Of a DNA stretch of 6,924 nt, positions 1-6,121 are shown piece by piece (position 1 is the first letter of the stretch; each line of letters starts with the position of its first letter). The notes beneath the pieces were generated by a model that worked only from the letters and a program-made list of their open reading frames with translations, had not been told where the DNA came from and made no database searches. Source of the DNA: CAUZFZ01 sp964431285 (GTDB lineage: Bacteria > Planctomycetota > Planctomycetia > Planctomycetales > Planctomycetaceae); NCBI GenBank assembly GCA_964431285.1, contig CAYSJO010000885.1, forward strand, positions 1-6,924, given 5' to 3'. A program made the translations under genes and the position numbers.

Positions 1-364
1 CCGGATCGGTAAACGAGAAGTCGTCGGCGCGCACTGCACTCAGGTCGATGACATTCGCCTGGGGACCACCGACGATGCGCAGCGCCGTCAGTTGACTGGC
101 TTCAACCTTGACCAGGTCGATGTCCACACCGCCATTCACCACCACCTCAACCTGCGCCACGCCGAACGCATCGGGAGTGGCCTGCACTGAGATGTCATCA
201 CCTGCGTCGGAGAAGACGGTCAGCTCTGTACCCTGCAGCAGCGAAGCAACTGAGAGCAGCGTCCGGTCTTCCAGCCGCTCGGGAGCCCACCGCCTGGAAT
301 GTCGTCGGCGACGAGTGCTCAACAGCCGTTTACGCAGTTTTCCGAGCCAGGCGGTTCGTTTCAT
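1..364 (-). CDS. Exported planctomycete protein with LExRxLLS N-terminal motif (5' end only)
   Basis: The reading frame opens at ATG 364-362 and stays open for 121 codons to the left edge, so the gene is truncated by the window. The first 30 residues are very basic (MKRTAW..., then an Arg run at about residues 18-25). Residues 31-38 read LEDRTLLS. This matches the LEPR-XLL type N-terminal motif known from large surface or secreted planctomycete proteins, which often have cadherin-like, dockerin or beta-propeller repeats further on. Residues 39-121 are acidic and rich in V, D and G with no Cys, consistent with the start of a beta-rich extracellular domain that I cannot name. A purine-rich AAGGA lies about 4 nt upstream of the ATG and supports this start. 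The gene faces away from the 365-1026 intergenic region. The LExRxLLS motif and open frame are seen; export and surface location follow from the family; the function is unknown. Confidence 0.82.
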   Translation of the reverse strand, partial: MKRTAWLGKLRKRLLSTRRRRHSRRWAPERLEDRTLLSVASLLQGTELTVFSDAGDDISVQATPDAFGVAQVEVVVNGGVDIDLVKVEASQLTALRIVGGPQANVIDLSAVRADDFSFTDP

Positions 365-737
365 GAGTCCTTCCCTGGACGGCCAACCGGTTCAGCACTG
401 CGTGATTGTCTGCCCGATCGAGGCAATTCCTCGACGCGGCAGCAACCATGCTGTGTCGGTCGGCGTTCTTGTATTTCCGCTGGGACGACTCTCGATCAAT
501 ACGGTGCTCTGCACGACAGTATGCCGCGCAGTGGCGGCACAACCGGAGTGACGAGGGTAATCCCGAGAACGGTATCGTCCGGCACATTCCGGACATCTGA
601 CAAATCCGGACTTGACCGCTACGACGCTTAGAACCCGGATACCCGTTGCAACCGTCAGGTCCCGCTCAGCCGTCAAGGTTTGACATGCCCCAGACTGCCC
701 GGTTTACCTGGCCGGAAAAGTCACGTCTGAACTGAGT

Positions 738-810
738 GCCGGGTGGCAGGGTCAGAGCGCAGCGATGGCTGTGGTGGCATGTCAGGGCCATCACTGCACT
801 CTGACCCGGC
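738..810. repeat. Near-perfect 21-bp inverted repeat, possible REP/MITE-like palindrome
   Basis: The arms are 749-769 and 787-807, separated by a 17-nt loop (770-786). They match as reverse complements at 19 of 21 positions. On the minus-strand transcript both mismatches become G-U wobbles, so that RNA would form an unbroken 21-bp stem; on the plus strand they are C-A mismatches. GCC 738-740 and GGC 808-810 could extend the stem across an 8-nt bulge. The heptamer GGTGGCA occurs just left of arm 1 (742-748) and again in the loop (773-779). No T-run follows either arm, so an intrinsic terminator is unlikely. The form resembles REP palindromes moved by RAYT (Y1) transposases, but no transposase or second copy is in the window, so the mobile origin is inference. 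Confidence 0.6.
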
Positions 811-892
811 CCACGACCTGATCGAGAAGTTCGTCCCTCAAGTCGCATTGCGGGAGATTTGTGATCCGCCTAACTTCCCGCTCCCCTCACCG

Positions 893-972
893 GAGCGCTC
901 ATCGCGAGTGCTCGCACGTCACGTTGCCCGACCTTCTCGGGCGTCACTCCCAGATCGGCCGCTCTCGGGCAA
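893..972 (+). promoter_or_regulatory. Structured stretch upstream of the oxidoreductase gene (alternative hairpins)
   Basis: Two short hairpins lie in a row: 893-900 with 906-913 (8 bp with one G-U, 5-nt loop) and 926-931 with 937-942 (6 bp, 5-nt loop). The left arm of the second, extended to TTGCCCGA 924-931, also pairs perfectly over 8 bp with TCGGGCAA 965-972, so the two pairings exclude each other. The last arm ends 54 nt before ATG 1027. This could be a folded leader, an operator region, or chance in GC-rich DNA. No known riboswitch class is recognised and no leader peptide is evident. Confidence 0.25.
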
Positions 973-1026
973 ACTGACCCCTCGCTCGACCATCCCGGCC
1001 ACTCAATCACCCGAAAACTTGATCCC

Positions 1027-1926
1027 ATGTGGCGACTGGGCATTGTCGATTTCGACTCATCCCATTCCGTCGAATTAACGCGCCGCTTCAATCGAATCGG
1101 AGTCGGCAGCGAGCAATTCGTCGATGGCGCTGAGGTTGTGCTTGCATGGCCGGGCAGTTCGGACATGGCTCCCGAACGGATTCCCGGCTTTCGGCGCGAG
1201 ATCGAGGACATGGGCATCGAGCTCGTCTCGGATGTCGATGAACTGATCGGTCAGATCGACGCCGTGCTCGTGCTGTCCCTGTGCGGCAGTGCCCATCTGG
1301 ATCGCGCGCGACCGTTTCTGGAAACCGGAGTTCCGACGTTTGTCGACAAGCCGTTCGCCTGCTCGGTCAGCGACGCGGAAGACATGGTTGCTCTGGCGAA
1401 TCAACACAACACATTGCTGTTCAACGCTTCGGCCCTGCGGTTTTCGGAAGAAGCCCAGTTAATGCGCGAGCGTCAGGCCACGCTCGGACCGGTGAACGGA
1501 GCCGTGACATACGGTCCTTCAAAACGGGCGGACGGCAACCCGGGACTGTTCCACTATGGCATCCATTCGGTCGAGCTGCTGTTCGAGCTGATGGGTATCG
1601 GCTGCACGGCCGTCACGGCTACGTCCTCGAATGACGCCGAAGCCGTCACTGGACTCTGGTCGGACGGACGCATTGGCACAGTGCGAGGCGTGCGCACCGG
1701 AGCCACCCGTTACGGATTCACGGCTTTTTGCGAACACGCCGTCGTGAACGAGAACGTCTCAACGCGATACGCCTACCGTAATCTGTGCCGCGCGATTCTG
1801 CAGTCTTTCGACTCGGGAGAGACGGCTGTGTCTCACACGTCAAATCTTGAAGTCATCCGGTTTGTTGCGGCCGCTATTGCCAGTGAAGAGCAGGGCGGCC
1901 GGCCGATCGAACTGAATCTCGTGTAG
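1027..1926 (+). CDS. Gfo/Idh/MocA-family oxidoreductase, short variant (299 aa)
   Basis: This is a predicted cytoplasmic NAD(P)-dependent dehydrogenase of the glucose-fructose oxidoreductase/inositol dehydrogenase superfamily; the substrate, probably a sugar or cyclitol derivative, is unknown. The N-terminal Rossmann region starts LGIVDFDSSHS (residues 4-14). It lacks the usual GxGxxG dinucleotide loop and has a DSSH element instead. Residues 105-110 (FVDKPF) correspond to the EKP motif with Asp for Glu. GIH at 178-180, before VELLFELMG, fits the conserved catalytic-face His segment. At 299 aa it is shorter than the usual 330-390 aa. ATG 1027 is the first ATG in the frame; the frame is open for at least 40 codons upstream but without a start. 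There is no clear Shine-Dalgarno. The next gene starts 10 nt after the TAG stop, so the two are probably co-transcribed. Superfamily assignment is fairly sure; the specific activity is not. Confidence 0.85.
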   Translation: MWRLGIVDFDSSHSVELTRRFNRIGVGSEQFVDGAEVVLAWPGSSDMAPERIPGFRREIEDMGIELVSDVDELIGQIDAVLVLSLCGSAHLDRARPFLETGVPTFVDKPFACSVSDAEDMVALANQHNTLLFNASALRFSEEAQLMRERQATLGPVNGAVTYGPSKRADGNPGLFHYGIHSVELLFELMGIGCTAVTATSSNDAEAVTGLWSDGRIGTVRGVRTGATRYGFTAFCEHAVVNENVSTRYAYRNLCRAILQSFDSGETAVSHTSNLEVIRFVAAAIASEEQGGRPIELNLV

Positions 1927-1936
1927 GAACTCAACG

Positions 1937-2776
1937 ATGTTTCGATTCACCATGCTGGGCGGGCTGTTGGGCATCGCTTTGACGGTCAACGCCGATGCAC
2001 AGCAATTCCGCGTGTTCACCGAGGTCACTCAGTTGTCGACCGACCCGACAACGAACGACGACCGGACCGAGGTCGTCGCACGCAGTCTGACGCTGTTTCA
2101 TGCCGGAAAGGTCTTCGACTGGCTGCCGCCACCTGTCGGCGAAGTAACGGTCTTCGAACCGGCTCACCGTCGCTTCGTCATCTTTAACGGTCGCAAGCTG
2201 GTCGCGACCACGGTCACGTTTGATGAAATCGAACGGCTGCTTGCCAGTGCTCGCGATGAAACTCACAACTATGCGCGACAACTGGAAGCTCGCGATGAGC
2301 CTGGTTCGAGAGCGATCATTGAGCCACTGCAGTTCCAGCTCAAGCCGAAGTTTACGGAGCAGTTCGATCCAACGGAGCAGCGGTTGGTGCTGCGGAGCCC
2401 CCGCTTCGTGTATTCCGTCGATTGTGCGAAGCCGACGGAACCCGAAATGTCGAACGCCTATGTGAGCTATGCGGATTGGGCATCACGTCTGAACTATGTT
2501 CTCCATCCACGCAGCCTGTTTCCGGCTCCGCGCCTGAAACTCAATGAGAATCTCAAAGGACGCGGTCTCGTTCCGGTCAATGTTGAATTGAACGTGCGGT
2601 TCGACAAGCCAGTGCAATGGAACGCAGGACACCGATTCAGCTGGAAACTCGAAGACGGCGATCGGCAACACATCAACCACTGGGAAACCGTTCTGCGTAG
2701 CGATTCGCTCGAGTGGATGACTTTCCGCAAATACCAGCGTGTCATCCTGCGAGCGTCCGCTCAGGCCAGACGCTGA
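1937..2776 (+). CDS. Hypothetical secreted protein with signal peptide (279 aa)
   Basis: I do not recognise the family. Residues 1-21 form a short signal peptide (MFRF, then a hydrophobic stretch MLGGLLGIALTV) with an AxA-type cleavage site NADA|QQ, so the mature protein should start near Gln22 and lie in the periplasm or outside. The rest has no membrane segment and a single Cys (in SVDCAKP, about residue 161). It mixes predicted beta-strands with one charged helical stretch around residues 98-120 (FDEIERLLASARDE). Aromatic and Arg residues are frequent near the C-terminus (HRFSWKLEDG, RKYQRVILR). The start is supported by TAGGAA overlapping the stop of the oxidoreductase gene about 8 nt upstream. 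It probably shares that gene's transcript and ends 21 bp from the convergent transglutaminase-like gene. Similar secreted proteins of unknown function are likely in other planctomycetes, but I cannot confirm this. Confidence 0.82.
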   Translation: MFRFTMLGGLLGIALTVNADAQQFRVFTEVTQLSTDPTTNDDRTEVVARSLTLFHAGKVFDWLPPPVGEVTVFEPAHRRFVIFNGRKLVATTVTFDEIERLLASARDETHNYARQLEARDEPGSRAIIEPLQFQLKPKFTEQFDPTEQRLVLRSPRFVYSVDCAKPTEPEMSNAYVSYADWASRLNYVLHPRSLFPAPRLKLNENLKGRGLVPVNVELNVRFDKPVQWNAGHRFSWKLEDGDRQHINHWETVLRSDSLEWMTFRKYQRVILRASAQARR

Positions 2777-2797
2777 GGATTTCATCATTGAGCACGG

Positions 2798-3568
2798 TCA
2801 CGCAACCGGTTCGACGTCGACGGCAACTTCCAGCTTGTGGTTACCGCCGCCAAGAAACACGCCGCTGATCGGAGCGACGTCCGAGTAATCGCGACCCCAG
2901 GCAATCGGAATGTGATCGACCGCGCACAAACAGTCATTCGTTGGATCCAGGTCGGTCCATCCGGCGACGTCTCCGCACCACACCGACAGCCATGCGTGCG
3001 ATTGATCCGCACCGACGAGTCGCGGCGGCCCCTCGGGCGGCACGGTTCTGAGATACCCGCTGACGTACCGCGCCGGCACTCCCAGCGAGCGCAGTCCAGC
3101 GAGCGCGACATGGGCAAAGTCCTGGCAGACGCCACGTTTCAGTTTGAGTGACTCCTCCGGAGAAGTCGTGACATCAGTCGCGGATGCGTCGTATTCGAAT
3201 CGCACATGGATTCGAGACGAGAGGTCGATAGCACCCGCCAGAACCGGCCGGCCAGACGGAAACGACTCGGCGGCAAACTGCCGAAACACGTCTGACGAGA
3301 TCACACGGGGTGAGTCGAACACGAACTCACTGACATCGAACCAGGCGGCAATCGACTGCTCTCGCACACCGGTGGCAATCTCCTCCCAGGCGGGTGTCGA
3401 ATCGGGATCGCGCTGGTCCGGCTGCGAAGCAGTCACGCGGCTGCTGGCCATGACCGACAGACGTCGGGGGCCCGCGTCAATCGAGAATGCATGGACGGTG
3501 TTACCAAACCAGTCCTGTCGCTGGGCGGTGGTGGTCGGCGTCGGGCGGATCGTCAGACGATGAGACAC
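2798..3568 (-). CDS. Transglutaminase-like cysteine peptidase-fold protein, main body of an interrupted gene
   Basis: The frame covers most of a bacterial transglutaminase-like protein (the family with an N-terminal beta domain followed by a transglut_core domain). Numbered from GTG 3568, the catalytic triad is complete: Cys148 in RGVCQDFAHVALAGLRSLG, His191 in QSHAWLSVW and Asp208 in TDLDPTND. SLGVPARYVSGYL (161-173) is the usual strand after the Cys helix. Residues 2-30 (SHRLTIRP..., DWFGNTVHAFSI) belong to the N-terminal domain, but its first strands are missing here. They are found in frame upstream (3578-3676), separated by a TGA at 3580-3578. If translated at all, this body would have to start at GTG 3568, nine nt after that TGA, by re-initiation, or the stop would have to be read through. 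Members may act as peptidases or amide-bond enzymes, and the substrate is unknown. The alpha-E and ATP-grasp genes often found next to this family are absent. It ends convergently 21 bp from the secreted-protein gene, with no obvious terminator. Confidence 0.8.
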   Translation of the reverse strand: MSHRLTIRPTPTTTAQRQDWFGNTVHAFSIDAGPRRLSVMASSRVTASQPDQRDPDSTPAWEEIATGVREQSIAAWFDVSEFVFDSPRVISSDVFRQFAAESFPSGRPVLAGAIDLSSRIHVRFEYDASATDVTTSPEESLKLKRGVCQDFAHVALAGLRSLGVPARYVSGYLRTVPPEGPPRLVGADQSHAWLSVWCGDVAGWTDLDPTNDCLCAVDHIPIAWGRDYSDVAPISGVFLGGGNHKLEVAVDVEPVA

Positions 3569-3577
3569 GCACTGCGT

Positions 3578-3676
3578 TCAGCGGCTGTCTCGCGGAGACA
3601 GTCGAATCTGATTGTGACAGACCGGGACGGCGTCGCCGTAATGGTAGGTGGTGGTGTGTGTGATGCGGTAATTCAT
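3578..3676 (-). pseudogene. N-terminal segment of the transglutaminase-like gene, ended by in-frame TGA
   Basis: From ATG 3676-3674 the frame reads MNYRITHTTTYHYGDAVPVC, then HNQIRLSPRDSR, followed by TGA at 3580-3578 (codon 33). The same frame then continues TQC and VSHRLTIRP into the downstream body without any shift. The segment is the typical start of this family (the YRITHTTTYHY strand, then xxRLSPRDxxxQxCLSHRL), so the original gene was almost certainly 2798-3676, 292 codons plus stop. In family members the codon at the TGA position lies in a variable, often basic stretch, and CGA (Arg) to TGA is a single transition. This may be a recent nonsense mutation, a sequencing or assembly error, or a suppressed stop. 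A purine-rich GAGAAG lies about 13 nt upstream of the ATG. Confidence 0.8.
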
Positions 3677-3701
3677 GCGTCAGATACTTCTCTGTTGTGT
3701 C

Positions 3702-3722
3702 GGGCGGACAGGATGTCTGCCC
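3702..3722. promoter_or_regulatory. Inverted repeat beside a candidate promoter of the transglutaminase-like gene
   Basis: GGGCGGAC 3702-3709 and GTCTGCCC 3715-3722 form an 8-bp hairpin with one wobble and a 5-nt loop. On the minus strand, TATTAT (3729-3724) sits directly upstream and matches the sigma-70 -10 box at five of six positions. The repeat would therefore cover the expected transcription start of the gene beginning at 3676. No good -35 is seen at 16-18 bp. An operator or a 5'-end RNA hairpin are both possible. The symmetry is seen; the role is inferred. Confidence 0.3.
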
Positions 3723-3757
3723 AATAATAAAGTCGCAAGCGGACGGAACCCGCATCT

Positions 3758-3787
3758 TTGGCCGAATCCGGAAGCATTCGGTATGGT
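3758..3787 (+). promoter_or_regulatory. Candidate promoter for the SGNH-ligase-bestrophin cluster, with palindrome in the spacer
   Basis: TTGGCC (3758-3763) and TATGGT (3782-3787) match the sigma-70 -35 and -10 boxes at four of six positions each, with an 18-bp spacer. They lie 42 nt upstream of the SGNH start. The spacer carries a perfect inverted repeat, CCGAAT 3762-3767 and ATTCGG 3776-3781, which could bind a dimeric regulator. The match is weak and could be chance. Confidence 0.25.
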
Positions 3788-3829
3788 CCCGGTTCACTCG
3801 CCCTGTTTCGCATTCACTGGAGCACACCT

Positions 3830-4549
3830 ATGACCCGCACCTGCCTGGCCGCACTGCTACTTTCGCTGCTGCCCGTGCTGTCGTCTGTCTCGTTGAGCGG
3901 TGACAAACCCGCCCACGACGCCATCAAACCTGTTCCTCGGGGCGGCGGCTGGATGAAGCGACACGAGAGCTTCAACGCACGAGTCGCGAAGGGCAACGTC
4001 GACCTGGTCTTTATTGGCGATTCCATCACGCAGGGCTGGGAACGCAATGGCAAAGGCGTCTGGGCGGAGTTTTACGGCAAGCGAAACGCCGTCAATCTGG
4101 GTATCGGCGGAGATCGCACACAGCACGTGATCTGGCGTCTGGATAATGACAACGTGAAGGACATCTCACCGAAGGCCGCCGTCGTCATGATCGGCACGAA
4201 CAACTCGGGCAGCAATACGCCGGAGCAGATTGCCGAAGGCGTCGCAGTCATTGTCAAGCAGCTCCGCACGAAACTGCCAGAGACACGAGTGTTGTTGCTG
4301 GCCGTCTTCCCACGCGGAGCGAACAAGAATGACAAACGGCGACAGGTGAACGAGAAGGCGAATGCGATCTTCGCGAAACTCGACGACGGCAAGCATGTGC
4401 ATTATCTCGACATCGGTCCGAAGTTCCTGCAGGACGACGGGACGCTGACGAGGGAAATCATGCCCGACCTGCTGCATCTGAGCCCTGAAGGCTACACCAT
4501 CTGGGCCGAGTCGATCGAAGAGAAACTTGCCGGTTTGCTTGGTGAGTAA
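3830..4549 (+). CDS. Secreted SGNH/GDSL hydrolase, PAF-acetylhydrolase beta/gamma-like (239 aa)
   Basis: This is a predicted ester hydrolase (acyl- or acetyl-esterase) acting outside the cytoplasm. Residues 1-23 (MTRTCLAALLLSLLPVLSSV...) form a signal peptide. All SGNH blocks are present: FIGDSITQGW with nucleophile Ser65, NLGIGGDRTQ with the oxyanion Gly near 93-94, MIGTNN with Asn124, and PDLLHLSPEGY with Asp213 and His216. The spacing, and the strings NLGIGGDRTQHVIWRL and VVMIGTNNSG, resemble eukaryotic PAF-AH Ib catalytic subunits and their bacterial relatives, many of which deacetylate sugars or lipids. ATG 3830 is chosen because GGAG at 3819-3822 lies 7 nt upstream and the signal peptide starts there. 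A TTG in the same frame at 3758 would add 24 non-signal residues. The ligase gene begins 14 nt downstream, suggesting co-transcription. The enzyme class is secure; the substrate is not known. Confidence 0.92.
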   Translation: MTRTCLAALLLSLLPVLSSVSLSGDKPAHDAIKPVPRGGGWMKRHESFNARVAKGNVDLVFIGDSITQGWERNGKGVWAEFYGKRNAVNLGIGGDRTQHVIWRLDNDNVKDISPKAAVVMIGTNNSGSNTPEQIAEGVAVIVKQLRTKLPETRVLLLAVFPRGANKNDKRRQVNEKANAIFAKLDDGKHVHYLDIGPKFLQDDGTLTREIMPDLLHLSPEGYTIWAESIEEKLAGLLGE

Positions 4550-4563
4550 CGGGCGTTTGGCGC

Positions 4564-6114
4564 ATGATCAATCTCACCCAACATCGCAAGGACCAGCCCG
4601 CCATCATTCACGATGGCGTGGTCTGGACCTACAGCGAACTGCATCGCCGATCGGTTCGGGTCGCGAAGAATCTGACGGACCTTGATCTGGAGCCGGGCGA
4701 TCGGATCGCAACGCTGTTGCCGAACTGTCACGAACTGGTCCTGCTGTATCTCGCGGCCCATCATGGCGGGTTCACAATCGTTCCGCTCGACGCACGATAC
4801 AACGAAGCCCAGATCAATTTTGCCTTGCGGCACACGCGGGCCAGTGTACTTGTTACGCATACCGGTCAGATCGACGAAGTGGCCGAATGTGAAGCACGGC
4901 ACGAGGTTTCGTACGTCTACGTTGTGGGAGGAGAATCGCACGAAGACTACACACCGTTTGATCGTCTTGTGACAACGCGGGCCACGGCCGAATTGAGTGA
5001 GGACGTCACCGGACACGACGTCAGCGTGGTGTTCTACACTTCTGGGACGACGGCCAGGCCTCACGGTGTCACACTGACGCGTGACGCAATTGAGATTGGC
5101 GTCCGCAAATGCAACGCCGTGATGCGGCTGCGGTCGGACGACGTCACATTGATCGCCGGTCCAATCTCGCGGTCAATGGCGCTGCGGACGCAACTGCTGC
5201 CATCGCTGGCGGCGGGAGCGACTGTCGTGCTGACAACCCGCTTCGACCCCGATGTTTACGTGCACACTTTGCGGAACCACCCGGACACGACGTTTATCAG
5301 CCTGTTGCCATCCGCAATGCGAAGGATCGTGTTTCACGAGGACCTGAGGCGGACGGACCTTGGAAGTGTCCGTCTCGCGATTTGCGGAGGAGATCACGTT
5401 CCCGTTGATGTGTGTGAGAAATTCAATGAACTGACTGGTTTCGACCTGACGCAGCAATGTGGCATGACCGAGACCGGCATGTACGCCGTGAATCCTCCCT
5501 ACGGACGCAAGAAACGATGTTCGATCGGTCTGCCGTACTACGGAGTTCAGATTTCGATCATCGATAAAAAGGGTAACGACCTGCCGTGGGGTGAGGCTGG
5601 CGAGATTGCTGTACGCAGCCCGTTCGCCATGGACGGTTACTGGAACGAAACCGCCGCGACGCGCCGAGTGATGCGCCATGGCTGGATTCGCACGGGTGAC
5701 ATTGGTCGCATCGATGACGATGGATTTCTGTGGCTCGACGGACGCAAGAAGGACATCATCATCCGCGGTGGAAGCAATATTTCACCGGCCGCGATTGAAT
5801 CCGCTCTCCAGCACCTTCCCTCAGTCAAGGAGGCGTGCGTTGTTGGCGTTGATGACCCGGAAATGGGACAGGCGGTGTGTGCATTCGTGACAATGACCGA
5901 CGACGCGTCGGTCGACCGGCTGGAAGACGAGGTCCGGGCGGTGGCCGAAAAAGAGTTGCCTGAGTATATGGTGCCGCAATCGATCTGTGCGTTGCCGAAA
6001 ATGCCGCGAACCGGGTCAGGGAAAGTCGACCGTCAACGTCTGAAGTGGATTGCGGAATCTACGGACGCCGAAACTCTTGCTGTACTGCTGGACTGGCCGC
6101 GCAAAGGACATTGA
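4564..6114 (+). CDS. AMP-forming acyl-CoA synthetase-like ligase (class I adenylate-forming enzyme, 516 aa)
   Basis: This enzyme should activate a carboxylic acid with ATP to an acyl-adenylate and, in most family members, transfer it to CoA. It acts in the cytoplasm. The large N-terminal domain (about 1-395) and small C-terminal domain (about 396-516) are both complete, a normal length. Motifs: P-loop FYTSGTTARPHGV (157-169), QQCGMTETG (297-305), GWIRTGDIGRIDDDGFLWL (373-391) with ribose-binding Asp379, the hinge GRKKDIIIRGG (393-403) with Arg394, and PRTGSGKVDR (481-490) with catalytic Lys487. Two departures from consensus are His167 where Lys is usual in the P-loop and Cys299 where an aromatic residue usually precedes GxTE. 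The essential Thr, Glu, Asp, Arg and Lys are kept, so activity is likely. ATG 4564 has no strong Shine-Dalgarno, so translational coupling to the SGNH gene 14 nt upstream is possible. The substrate (fatty, aryl or other acid) cannot be read from sequence; the family is secure. Confidence 0.93.
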   Translation: MINLTQHRKDQPAIIHDGVVWTYSELHRRSVRVAKNLTDLDLEPGDRIATLLPNCHELVLLYLAAHHGGFTIVPLDARYNEAQINFALRHTRASVLVTHTGQIDEVAECEARHEVSYVYVVGGESHEDYTPFDRLVTTRATAELSEDVTGHDVSVVFYTSGTTARPHGVTLTRDAIEIGVRKCNAVMRLRSDDVTLIAGPISRSMALRTQLLPSLAAGATVVLTTRFDPDVYVHTLRNHPDTTFISLLPSAMRRIVFHEDLRRTDLGSVRLAICGGDHVPVDVCEKFNELTGFDLTQQCGMTETGMYAVNPPYGRKKRCSIGLPYYGVQISIIDKKGNDLPWGEAGEIAVRSPFAMDGYWNETAATRRVMRHGWIRTGDIGRIDDDGFLWLDGRKKDIIIRGGSNISPAAIESALQHLPSVKEACVVGVDDPEMGQAVCAFVTMTDDASVDRLEDEVRAVAEKELPEYMVPQSICALPKMPRTGSGKVDRQRLKWIAESTDAETLAVLLDWPRKGH

Positions 6115-6121
6115 TTGACCG

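Larger units (their letters stand above)
365..1026. other. Long divergent intergenic region, no convincing gene
   Basis: These 662 bases separate the minus-strand LExRxLLS gene from the plus-strand oxidoreductase gene and must hold the control regions of both. Several 60-110 codon frames are open here on both strands. None has a recognisable family motif, a good ribosome binding site or a plausible composition, and they overlap each other. What is visible is a 21-bp inverted repeat at 749-807, short hairpins at 893-972, and TCCGGA hexamers at 588-593 and 605-610. I see no tRNA, rRNA or known riboswitch. No strong -35/-10 pair was found for either gene. Confidence 0.6.

Noticed and set aside
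588..610. Repeated TCCGGA hexamers (588-593, 605-610) as operator sites
   Set aside because: Six-base self-complementary GC-rich words are frequent by chance, and no promoter is placed near them.
612..642. TTGACC ... GGATAC as a sigma-70 promoter
   Set aside because: The -10 match is poor, the spacer is 19 bp, and it lies about 385 nt from the next plus-strand start.
392..676. Minus-strand 94-codon frame, and overlapping small frames at 406-600 and 330-596
   Set aside because: They overlap each other on both strands, lack ribosome binding sites and recognisable motifs, and look like chance open frames in GC-rich DNA.
749..807. The large inverted repeat as an intrinsic terminator
   Set aside because: No T-run follows the stem on either strand, and no gene ends nearby.
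743..1078. Plus-strand 111-codon frame running into the oxidoreductase gene
   Set aside because: It crosses the palindrome and the hairpin cluster, is rich in Pro, Ser and Arg without a fold signature, and overlaps the well-supported gene in another frame.
3578..3580. TGA as selenocysteine
   Set aside because: The site lies in a variable, non-catalytic stretch before SHRL, no convincing SECIS-like hairpin follows directly, and the catalytic Cys is elsewhere and intact.
3578..3580. TGA reassigned to an amino acid genome-wide
   Set aside because: The secreted-protein gene, the ligase gene and this gene itself all end at TGA, and the other genes contain no internal in-frame TGA, so TGA works as a stop here.
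3758..3829. Upstream TTG start for the SGNH hydrolase
   Set aside because: It would bury the signal peptide behind 24 unrelated residues, while ATG 3830 has a GGAG at ideal spacing.
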